A stretch of 64,000 bases of DNA from Ferruginibacter sp. (lineage in GTDB: Bacteria; Bacteroidota; Bacteroidia; Chitinophagales; Chitinophagaceae): NCBI GenBank assembly GCA_014379625.1, contig JACMLJ010000080.1, positions 110,501 to 174,500 of the forward strand, in the 5' to 3' direction. The notes beneath the pieces were generated by a model. It saw only the letters and a list, made by a program, of their open reading frames with translations, ran no database searches and was not told where the DNA came from. The position numbers and the translations under genes are program-made. Shown here in pieces: positions 1-7,978 of this stretch. Numbering within the stretch: position 1 is the stretch's first letter; every line of letters begins with the position of its first letter.

Positions 1-2
1 TC

Positions 3-1256
3 AATACAAAAGCCATACAAAAAGCTATTGATGACTGTTCAAATAAGGGCGGTGGCATCATAATACTAAAGCCGGGTAACTATGTTACTGGTTCACTGTT
101 TATAAAAACCAATACACAGTTGCGGATTGATAAGGGGGTAATTTTACTGGGTTCGCAAAATTTTGATGACTATCCCGAAATAGATACAAGGATCGCAGGA
201 ATTGAAATGAAATGGCCGGCAGCGCTCATCAATATGCTGAACGTAAAAAACGCTGCATTAACGGGTGAAGGAGTGGTGAATGCCAGGGGAAAATTTTGCT
301 GGGATAAATACTGGGCCATGCGCAAAGACTATGAATCAAAAGGCCTGCGCTGGATTGTTGATTACGATGCAAAGCGGGTGCGGACCGTACTTGTACAAAA
401 CTCATCCGATATAACACTGAAACAAATTACCATTAAAAACGCCGGTTTCTGGACAGTGCAGTTATTGTATTCAACGCGCATCACAGCCGATGGCCTCGTT
501 ATTCGTAACAACGAAGATGGCAAGGGCCCAAGCACAGACGGTATTGATGTGGATTCATCGTCCTGGGTGTTGATTGAAAACTGCGATATTGATTGCAACG
601 ATGATGATTTTTGTTTGAAAGCCGGGCGGGATTGGGATGGATTGCGTGTGAACCGCCCTACAGAATATGTAGTGATCAGAAAATGTATTGCGCGCAAAGG
701 TGGGGGACTACTTACTCTGGGCAGTGAAACATCGGGCGGTATACGCCATGTGCTTGCTACCGACCTGGTGGGTAAGGGAACCGGTAATGGTTTTCACATC
801 AAGTCGGCCACCACCCGGGGTGGAACCGTGGAAGATATTTATTTTCAAAACTGTTCATTGGATAGCGTGGGCACCGCTTTTCAGTTCACCATGAACTGGA
901 ACCCTTCTTACAGTTATTCAACATTACCAAAAGGATATAATTATGATTCATTACCGCCGCATTGGAAAGTAATGCTGAATAAAGTGGAGCCTGCGGAAAA
1001 AGGCATCCCGCATTTCAAAAATATTTATGTAAGCAATATATCCGCCAAAGGGGTAAGAAAAATAGTGAATGCTGCGGGATTAAAGGAATCTTTTTTGCAG
1101 GGTTTTCACTTTAATGTCGTCAAAGTAACCGGTAACACCGCCGGTGATATTTCTTTTGGTAATAGTTGGGTGTTAACCAATGTAATTTTTTCGGGTGCAG
1201 ATGGAAAGAAACTGAATGTGACCAATTCAACAGGGATGCAATTGGGAAATAATTAG
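3..1256 (+). CDS. GH28 polygalacturonase-like glycosidase, 5' end outside window
   Basis: Right-handed parallel beta-helix glycosidase of family GH28, which hydrolyses galacturonic-acid linkages in pectin or RG-I. The frame is open from base 3, so the signal peptide and start lie upstream of the window. Visible GH28 marks are STDGIDVDSS, the acidic cluster NDDDFCLKAG, and GSETSGGIRHV. Two usual signature positions are changed: the GHG motif reads GGG (699-707) and the RIK motif reads HIK (His at 795-797). The family and the pectin context are secure. Exact substrate and activity are not, given these substitutions. It is the first visible gene of the RG-I degradation run, 211 bp before the GH39-like gene. 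Confidence 0.9.
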   Translation, partial: NTKAIQKAIDDCSNKGGGIIILKPGNYVTGSLFIKTNTQLRIDKGVILLGSQNFDDYPEIDTRIAGIEMKWPAALINMLNVKNAALTGEGVVNARGKFCWDKYWAMRKDYESKGLRWIVDYDAKRVRTVLVQNSSDITLKQITIKNAGFWTVQLLYSTRITADGLVIRNNEDGKGPSTDGIDVDSSSWVLIENCDIDCNDDDFCLKAGRDWDGLRVNRPTEYVVIRKCIARKGGGLLTLGSETSGGIRHVLATDLVGKGTGNGFHIKSATTRGGTVEDIYFQNCSLDSVGTAFQFTMNWNPSYSYSTLPKGYNYDSLPPHWKVMLNKVEPAEKGIPHFKNIYVSNISAKGVRKIVNAAGLKESFLQGFHFNVVKVTGNTAGDISFGNSWVLTNVIFSGADGKKLNVTNSTGMQLGNN

Positions 1257-1336
1257 CGCGGGATAAAACGCATTTCATAAACGCTTGCTGAATTTATTCC
1301 CATTTATTAAATTTTTGTATTTAGAACAACCGGCTT

Positions 1337-1430
1337 GATCTTTCAAAAGCAATTTGCGGCAGCAGGGCCTGGCTCCCCGAAATCCTGGGCTTGTTGAAGG
1401 ACGAAGAGGGGTGTGGGCGAGGGCAATGTA
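1337..1430. repeat. Degenerate dispersed repeat, copy A
   Basis: This intergenic stretch between the GH28 and GH39-like genes resembles 58539-58633. Both begin GATCnTTCAAAAG/GATCnTTCAAAGG. Both carry a core close to GGCTCCCCGAAATnCTG, then a GAAGG and a G-rich tail ending near GATG/CAATG. There is no coding potential or clear terminal inverted repeat. The function is unknown. The rest of 1257-1467 shows nothing else. Confidence 0.5.
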
Positions 1431-1467
1431 AGGTGTATTCTTTTTCAATAAAAAAACCAGCATCATA

Positions 1468-3156
1468 ATGATAAAATCTACTGTGGTATTGCTCTTACTT
1501 GTTTTTACGGGTTTATTAAAAACCCATGCGCAGCAAACAAATGATACTGCTTTCATTTATGTAAATGGCGCTAAAGAAATCGCCGACATAAAACCTGTAT
1601 GGGCCTGGTTTGGTTACGATGAACCAAATTATACCTACATGAAAGACGGTAAAAAGTTATTGTCAGAATTGGCGGCGCTTAGTCCAGTACCTGTTTTTGT
1701 GAGGGCACATAGTTTACTTACATCGGGTGACGGCACTCCGGCTTTAAAATGGGGTTCCACCAATGCTTATACAGAAGACGCCAATGGCAACCCTGTTTAT
1801 AACTGGAGAATTATGGATTCCATTTTTGATACCTATATTCAACGGGGCATGAAACCAATGGCGCAATTGGGTTTTATGCCCGAGGCCTTATCCATTAAGC
1901 CACAACCCTACCAGCATACCTGGCAACCCGGCCAGCCTTATAACAAAATTCATACAGGATGGAGATACCCACCAAAAGATTATAGCAAATGGGGCGAACT
2001 GGTGTATCAATGGGTAAAGCATAGCGTAGAAAGGTATGGTAAAAAAGAAGTGGAAAGCTGGTACTGGGAATTGTGGAACGAACCCAACAGTCCATATTGG
2101 GGTGGCACGGTGCAGGAGTATTGTAAATTGTATGATTACTCGGCTGCCGGCGTTAGAAGGGCATTGCCAACAGCAAAGATCGGGGGACCGCATGTAACGG
2201 GCCCTTCAGGAAAAGGGGCCGCGGATTTTTTAAAAACATTTATTAAACATTGCCTGCATGATACCAATTATGTAACCGGAAAAGTTGGAACGCCGCTTGA
2301 TTTTATCGCATTTCATGCCAAGGGATCGCCCCGTGTTGTAAATGGGCATGTACGCATGAACGTTGGTACGCAGTTAAGGGATATATCCAGCGGTTTCGCC
2401 ATAGTTGCATCTTACCCGGAAACAAAAAACCTTCCCATCATTATAGGTGAAAGTGACCCCGAAGGTTGCGCGGCCTGCGGTATGGCCACCAATCCGGAGA
2501 ATGCTTACCGCAACGGAACCATGTATTCAAGTTATACGGCTGCGTCGTTTGCAAGAAAATATTTACTGGCCGATCATCACCAGGTAAATTTTCTCGGTGC
2601 GGTTTCCTGGTCTTTTGAATTTGAGGACCAGCCCTGGTTTTACGGTTTTCGTGACCTGGCCACCAATGGTGTAGATAAACCCGTGCTCAATGTGTTCCGC
2701 ATGTTTGGCATGATGAAAGGAAAGCGGGTAGAAGTTAACGGGAATAAAATGTACCCCTTTGCGATAATGAGGGATTCCAGTGTACGAAAGGGAAATGATG
2801 TAGGGGGGCTGGCCGCAAAAGATAAAAATAATTGTACCGTCATGCTTTGGAATTACCACGATGATGATACCACTGGTGCACCGCAACAGGTGTCTGTGCA
2901 GGTGAAAGATATACCGGCAAAAAATATAACCATCACACAATACAGGATTGACAGTGAACACAGCAATTCGTATGAAGTGTGGAAGAAAATGGGATCGCCG
3001 CAGCAACCAACCAAAGAGCAAATATTAACACTGGAAAAAGCAGGGCTGTTACAGGCGATTGGCAAACCAATAAAGGTAGTAGTAAAAAATGGCGTGTGGG
3101 TGTACAACTTAACATTACCGGGGCAGGCCGTGGCATTGTTAAAACTGGATTGGTGA
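1468..3156 (+). CDS. GH39-like glycoside hydrolase
   Basis: Secreted clan-A (TIM-barrel) glycosidase of 562 aa, closest in style to family GH39 (beta-xylosidase, iduronidase and related activities). A signal peptide ends near THAQQ (residue 22). The likely acid/base is Glu205 in WELWNEPNSPYW, and the likely nucleophile is Glu328 in IIIGESDPEGCAACG. His and Trp residues typical of the sugar pocket surround both. A C-terminal beta-sandwich follows from about residue 450. In this locus it probably removes a side-chain sugar from RG-I oligosaccharides, but the substrate cannot be read from sequence. The catalytic pair is seen; the family name is recalled from motif style. Confidence 0.8.
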   Translation: MIKSTVVLLLLVFTGLLKTHAQQTNDTAFIYVNGAKEIADIKPVWAWFGYDEPNYTYMKDGKKLLSELAALSPVPVFVRAHSLLTSGDGTPALKWGSTNAYTEDANGNPVYNWRIMDSIFDTYIQRGMKPMAQLGFMPEALSIKPQPYQHTWQPGQPYNKIHTGWRYPPKDYSKWGELVYQWVKHSVERYGKKEVESWYWELWNEPNSPYWGGTVQEYCKLYDYSAAGVRRALPTAKIGGPHVTGPSGKGAADFLKTFIKHCLHDTNYVTGKVGTPLDFIAFHAKGSPRVVNGHVRMNVGTQLRDISSGFAIVASYPETKNLPIIIGESDPEGCAACGMATNPENAYRNGTMYSSYTAASFARKYLLADHHQVNFLGAVSWSFEFEDQPWFYGFRDLATNGVDKPVLNVFRMFGMMKGKRVEVNGNKMYPFAIMRDSSVRKGNDVGGLAAKDKNNCTVMLWNYHDDDTTGAPQQVSVQVKDIPAKNITITQYRIDSEHSNSYEVWKKMGSPQQPTKEQILTLEKAGLLQAIGKPIKVVVKNGVWVYNLTLPGQAVALLKLDW

Positions 3157-3165
3157 AGGGGCGAA

Positions 3166-3196
3166 GGTGAATGGTGAATGGTCAATGGTGAATGGG
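3166..3196. repeat. TGGTGAA heptamer repeat
   Basis: Short tandem repeat just after the GH39-like stop, built from the heptamer TGGTGAA with one variant unit (TGGTCAA). The same heptamer or its complement recurs in other intergenic gaps, at 24703-24716 and 28975-28995. Confidence 0.6.
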
Positions 3197-3228
3197 CAAA
3201 AAATTAATCACTATTTCTTGCAGTTTAC

Positions 3229-3326
3229 AGTATAAAGTCTGCTGCCTGAATTTTTTGATGCTGGCAGTTGTACCAGAACCAGCCCTGAAAGGGAGAAATA
3301 CAATAGCGATGGGTGCAGCCCATCGC
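3229..3326. repeat. 98-bp direct repeat, copy 1 (REP-like double hairpin)
   Basis: First of two 98-bp direct repeats in the gap before the PL11 gene; copy 2 begins exactly 222 bp later. The 3' half has a near-palindrome around CCCTGAAAGGG followed by a perfect 8-bp hairpin, GCGATGGG/CCCATCGC (3306-3313 and 3319-3326, loop TGCAG). The same two-hairpin layout recurs at 9861-10003, so this is a dispersed REP-like element. Confidence 0.85.
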
Positions 3327-3450
3327 AAAAATAAATGATACAAAAAAACACCAACAAGGGAGCAGCCCGCAATAAAATATGGTATTGGAAATAATTAAAT
3401 CAAGATGGAACATTCTCTAAATAAAGCAATCACTTTTTTTAATCATTAAA

Positions 3451-3548
3451 AGTATAAAGTCTGCTGCCTGAATTTTTTGATGCGTGAAGCTGTACCAGTA
3501 CCAGCCCTGAAAGGGCGAAATATAATAGCGATGGGTGCAGCCCATCGC
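3451..3548. repeat. 98-bp direct repeat, copy 2 (REP-like double hairpin)
   Basis: Second copy of the 98-bp unit, of identical length to copy 1, with most differences in the central 10 bases. The GCGATGGG/CCCATCGC hairpin is conserved base for base. It ends 44 bp before the PL11 start codon, so it would lie in or next to that gene's leader. Confidence 0.85.
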
Positions 3549-3592
3549 ACATGTTCCGCAAAGAAATATCGCTGGTAAAAAAATAATCAATT

Positions 3593-5494
3593 ATGCAAAG
3601 AAAAAACTCCACTACGATGAAATTATTTTTAATATTTGGGCTAATCCTTACTGTTAGTACAACTCAGGCCCAGCGCCGGATGGAATATCTCGACCGTGGG
3701 GTAATAGCTATGCCCGATGGAAAGGGCCATGTTTTTGTGAGCTGGCGTTTGCTTACAACTGACGACGATAAAATTGCTTTCAATGTGTACCGGGCAACGG
3801 AAAATGAAAAACCCATCCGGCTGAATCCAAAGCCCGTTGCAGATGTCACTTCGTTAACGGATACGAAAGCCGATCCCAATAAAAATTATTCCTATTTTGT
3901 TGCGCCCATCGTAAATGGTAAAGAATCAGCTTACGGGAAAGCTTTTTTACTGAAAGCAAATCCAGCACCCTACCTCACTATAAAATTAAAAACACCTACG
4001 GGCTATGCGCCCAACGATGCCAGCGTGGGCGACCTGGATGGTGACGGGCAATATGAAATTATTTTACACCAGGCCGGCAGGGGAAAAGATAATTCACAGG
4101 AAGGGATCACTGACCCGCCCATCTTCCAGGCTTATAAATTAGATGGTACTTTATTATGGCAGATTAACCTGGGAAAAAATATCCGGGAAGGCGCACACTA
4201 TACCCAGTTGATGGTGTATGATTTGGATGGTGATGGCAAAGCGGAAGTAGCCATGAAAACAGCGGATGGTACCATTGATGCAAAAGGAAAGGTAGTTGGC
4301 GATTCAACAAAAGACTGGCGAAACAAAAGCGGGTATATTTTATCAGGCCCTGAATATTTAACTGTATTCAATGGCTTAACCGGAGAAGCAATTAATACAG
4401 CAGACTATACACCTCCACGCCATGCAAAATTAAACCCGTCAACAGAAGAATTAAAAGCGGTTTGGGGTGATGGCTATGGTAACAGGATGGACCGCTTTTT
4501 AGCTTGCGTTGCTTACCTGGATGGGGTGCATCCAAGTTTGGTAATGTGCCGTGGTTATTACACAAGGACTATTTTGGCGGCATGGGATTTTAAAAATGGA
4601 AAACTAAATAAACGCTGGGTATTTGATTCTAATGACAATGACAATAAAAAATATGCGGGACAGGGCAATCATAATTTAACGGTTGCGGATGTTGACAATG
4701 ATGGTAAAGATGAAATTGTGTATGGCGCTATGACGATTGATGACAATGGTAAAGGATTGTATTCAACCGGTTTGGGGCATGGTGATGCATTGCATGTAAG
4801 TGATCTCGATCCTGAAAGGCCGGGCATGGAGGTATTCGATATCCAGGAACGTTTTGCTGATGCGGGTGCCAATTTTCGCGATGCAAAAACGGGTGAAGTG
4901 ATCTGGAAAAAAGCATCCCAAAAAGCGGGCGAAGATGGCGAAGGCCCCGGGCGTGGCCTCGCCTTGGATATTGATCCGCGCTACCCCGGTACTGAATGCT
5001 GGGTGGCGGGTGCGGGCATTACCGGTATGTTTGATGCCAAAGGGAATAAGATCGCTGAAAAAACCCCGGCCTGCAATATGGGTATATTCTGGGATGGGGA
5101 TGTATTAAGTGAAATACTGAATGGTACCAATGTAGACAAATGGGATTACAACAACAGTAACACCACTAAACTTTTCGATGCTGCAGATTTTGAATGCGTT
5201 AAAAATAATGGCACAAAATCTAATCCCTGCCTGTCAGCGGATATTATTGGCGACTGGCGCGAAGAGCTGATCTACCGCACAAAAGACAACCAGGAGTTGC
5301 GGATATTTTCCACCACCATTCCTACGGATAAAAAGTTTTATACCCTGATGCAGGATCCCCAGTACCGGCTAAGCATTGTGTGGCAAAATGTGGCGTACAA
5401 TCAACCTCCACATACCAGTTTTTTTATAGGTGAAGGAATGAACCAACCGCCAAAACCAGGTATCACAATTATTAAAAACAAACAACAATTGTAG
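3593..5494 (+). CDS. Rhamnogalacturonan lyase, family PL11 (first paralogue)
   Basis: Secreted RG-I lyase (633 aa, usual PL11 length) that cleaves the rhamnose-galacturonic acid backbone by beta-elimination, leaving unsaturated ends for GH105. The eight-bladed propeller is marked by acidic calcium-binding loops: GDLDGDGQYEI (about residue 144), YDLDGDGKAEV (about 211) and ADVDNDGKDEI (about 364). The mature protein begins QRRMEYLDRG, typical of the family. The start is either 3593 or the in-frame ATG at 3617, which gives a cleaner signal peptide. A close paralogue lies at 7979, on the other side of a GH2 gene. A 9-bp hairpin follows the stop. Confidence 0.93.
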   Translation: MQRKNSTTMKLFLIFGLILTVSTTQAQRRMEYLDRGVIAMPDGKGHVFVSWRLLTTDDDKIAFNVYRATENEKPIRLNPKPVADVTSLTDTKADPNKNYSYFVAPIVNGKESAYGKAFLLKANPAPYLTIKLKTPTGYAPNDASVGDLDGDGQYEIILHQAGRGKDNSQEGITDPPIFQAYKLDGTLLWQINLGKNIREGAHYTQLMVYDLDGDGKAEVAMKTADGTIDAKGKVVGDSTKDWRNKSGYILSGPEYLTVFNGLTGEAINTADYTPPRHAKLNPSTEELKAVWGDGYGNRMDRFLACVAYLDGVHPSLVMCRGYYTRTILAAWDFKNGKLNKRWVFDSNDNDNKKYAGQGNHNLTVADVDNDGKDEIVYGAMTIDDNGKGLYSTGLGHGDALHVSDLDPERPGMEVFDIQERFADAGANFRDAKTGEVIWKKASQKAGEDGEGPGRGLALDIDPRYPGTECWVAGAGITGMFDAKGNKIAEKTPACNMGIFWDGDVLSEILNGTNVDKWDYNNSNTTKLFDAADFECVKNNGTKSNPCLSADIIGDWREELIYRTKDNQELRIFSTTIPTDKKFYTLMQDPQYRLSIVWQNVAYNQPPHTSFFIGEGMNQPPKPGITIIKNKQQL

Positions 5495-5514
5495 GATCAG
5501 GCCTCGGCCTGATC
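5495..5514. other. Perfect hairpin after PL11
   Basis: Perfect inverted repeat GATCAGGCC/GGCCTGATC with a 2-base loop, starting at the base after the PL11 stop. No T-run follows, so it may stabilise the 3' end or separate expression of PL11 from the downstream GH2. It is not a classical terminator. Confidence 0.5.
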
Positions 5515-5630
5515 TGATGCCGCGCCATTGTATAAATGCAGTCGGGGTTATTAAATATTGAATCGAATTTTAAAAGATCATTATAAAGCCATCAGCATAA
5601 TAAATAAAAACAATCAACAAAAAATACCGC

Positions 5631-7976
5631 ATGAAAAAAATGTCATCTCTCCTTTATAAAACCTGCATGGCCATTGCAGGCTGCTTTTTATTGGTATCAA
5701 TCAATGCCCAGCAACCATCAAGAACCACCAGTTCCTTTGATGCCGGTTGGAAATTTTTAAAAGCCGATGCAAAGGGTGCAGAACAAAATGATTTTAATGA
5801 TGTTCCCTGGCGTTCACTGGATGTACCGCACGACTGGAGTATTGAAGGTCCTTATGACAGGAATAATACAACCGGTAGGGGCGGGGGATATTTACCAGGG
5901 GGAATTGGCTGGTACCGCAAAACGTTTTCTCTAAACGAATCCGATGCTAAAAAACTGGTGTTCATTGAGTTTGACGGGATAATGGCAAACAGCGATGTCT
6001 GGATCAATGGTTACCACCTCGGAAAGCGGCCAAACGGCTATGTGAGTTTTGAATATGAACTAACCGGTCATTTAAACTTTGGGAAAGATAAAAAGAATGT
6101 GATAGCGGTAAGGGCCGACAATACCGTTCAGCCTGCATCCCGATGGTACACCGGCGCGGGCATTTACCGGCATGTACGCCTGTCTGTTACTAACCCGGTG
6201 CATCTGGCACATTGGGGTTCGTTTGTTACCACATCAGATATAACCGCAGAAAAAGCAACGGTAAATATTGAGGCAAAGATCAGTAACCAGTCAACGGCCG
6301 TGCAAAACCTGGTTATTCAAACAAGTATTATTTCACCGGATGGTAAAACAGTTGGCACGATTGAATCCAGGCAAAAGATAGAAAGCAAAAAAGAGGAAAC
6401 GGTTAAGCAAAAAATATTGTTGACGAAGCCAGCATTGTGGGATATTGAAAACCCCCAATTATATAAAGCCATCACTAAAATTTTGATGGATAAAAAGTCA
6501 TTGGATGAAGAAGCTACTTCGTTTGGCATCCGGGATATCAGGTTCGATGCCGCAACCGGCTTTTCTCTCAATGGAAAGAACCTGAAAATAAAAGGTGTTT
6601 GCCTGCACCACGAAGCGGGGGCATTGGGCGCGGCAGTTCCGTTAACTGCCTGGAAGAGGCGCCTTCAATCATTAAAAGACCTGGGTGTAAATGGCATCCG
6701 TACGGCGCACAACGCAGTGGCCCCGGAGTTTTTGGATCTCTGTGATAAAATGGGCTTGCTCGTAATGAATGAAACTTTCGATACCTGGAATTCCGCCAAA
6801 AGTCATGCTGAAAAAGGTTACAACCTCTACTTTACCGATTGGTGGGAAAGGGATACCAGGGATATTGTACTGCGCGACAGGAATCATCCATCCGTTGTGA
6901 TCTACAGCATTGGCAACGAAATTCATGATAAGCTGAACGATTCAACCGGTTTTAAAAAATACAAGATGCAGCAGGACCTGATTCATTTGCTGGATCCAAC
7001 AAGACCGGTTACAATGGCGTTATTCCGCCCTGGCATATCAAAGGTGTACGAAAACGGCTTCGCCGAAATCATGGATGTGGTGGGACAAAATTACCGGGAA
7101 AATGAATTGGTTGCAGCGCATGAAAAAAATCCAAACCGGAAAGTAATTGGTACAGAAAACGGGCATGGCCAGGGGGTATGGTTGCCTCTTCGGGATAAGC
7201 CCTATATGTCGGGCCAGTTTTTATGGACAGGCATAGATTATTTGGGCGAGTCAGACTGGCCTGAAGTAGCGCATGGATCTGGTTTGCTTGATAAAACCGG
7301 TGGCGCAAAAGATATCGCTTATCAGCGCCAGAGCTGGTGGGGTGATAAGCCAATGCTCTATGTAATGCGCAAACAGGGCAACGATGGTGCAGGTGACTGG
7401 ATCAGTGACTGGAGCCCGACAGATATTGATACCTACGACCAGGCCATGCTCCAGGTATTCAGTAATTGTGACGAAGTAGAACTATTTTTAAATGATGTAT
7501 CAGTTGGATCAAAGGCACGTCCTGCCGACAATGCCTCCCCGAGATCATGGTCAATCACTTTTCATAAAGGCACCCTAAAAGCAGTAGCAAAAAATGCCGG
7601 AAAAATTGTAGCCGAACAGCAATTGATCACCACGGGCAATCCTGCAAAAATTGTGTTGAGTGCGCATAAGCCCAGCATTGAAAACAACTGGGATGATGTG
7701 GTATATATTACCGCCACCGTAACCGATGAGGCAGGACTCCCCTGTTTGAATGCAACCGACAAAATCAGGTTTAATACGGATGGTCCGGGGGTAATTGCTG
7801 CCGTTGACAATGCTGACCTTTCCTGCTCAGACCCCTATCTCACTAAAGAACGCTGGGCTTTTAAGGGTAAATGTATTGCTATCATTAAAGCGAATGCCAA
7901 TACGGGAGTTATTAAAGTAACCGCTGCCGCGGATGGGTTAAAAACGGAAAGTATCAACATCAACATAAAAAATTAA
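5631..7976 (+). CDS. GH2 beta-galactosidase-like enzyme
   Basis: Exo-acting GH2 glycosidase of 781 aa with a signal peptide ending near SINAQQ. Layout: jelly-roll sugar-binding domain (about 30-190), Ig-like domain (about 195-305), TIM barrel (about 310-600) and a C-terminal Ig-like region (about 610-781). The acid/base is Glu430 in IYSIGNEIHD and the nucleophile is Glu509 in VIGTENGHG. The style is that of Bacteroidota beta-galactosidases, which fits trimming galactan side chains of RG-I, but other beta-linked sugars are possible. It runs into the second PL11 gene with only 2 bp between stop and start, so the two are probably co-translated. Confidence 0.9.
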   Translation: MKKMSSLLYKTCMAIAGCFLLVSINAQQPSRTTSSFDAGWKFLKADAKGAEQNDFNDVPWRSLDVPHDWSIEGPYDRNNTTGRGGGYLPGGIGWYRKTFSLNESDAKKLVFIEFDGIMANSDVWINGYHLGKRPNGYVSFEYELTGHLNFGKDKKNVIAVRADNTVQPASRWYTGAGIYRHVRLSVTNPVHLAHWGSFVTTSDITAEKATVNIEAKISNQSTAVQNLVIQTSIISPDGKTVGTIESRQKIESKKEETVKQKILLTKPALWDIENPQLYKAITKILMDKKSLDEEATSFGIRDIRFDAATGFSLNGKNLKIKGVCLHHEAGALGAAVPLTAWKRRLQSLKDLGVNGIRTAHNAVAPEFLDLCDKMGLLVMNETFDTWNSAKSHAEKGYNLYFTDWWERDTRDIVLRDRNHPSVVIYSIGNEIHDKLNDSTGFKKYKMQQDLIHLLDPTRPVTMALFRPGISKVYENGFAEIMDVVGQNYRENELVAAHEKNPNRKVIGTENGHGQGVWLPLRDKPYMSGQFLWTGIDYLGESDWPEVAHGSGLLDKTGGAKDIAYQRQSWWGDKPMLYVMRKQGNDGAGDWISDWSPTDIDTYDQAMLQVFSNCDEVELFLNDVSVGSKARPADNASPRSWSITFHKGTLKAVAKNAGKIVAEQQLITTGNPAKIVLSAHKPSIENNWDDVVYITATVTDEAGLPCLNATDKIRFNTDGPGVIAAVDNADLSCSDPYLTKERWAFKGKCIAIIKANANTGVIKVTAAADGLKTESININIKN

Positions 7977-7978
7977 AC

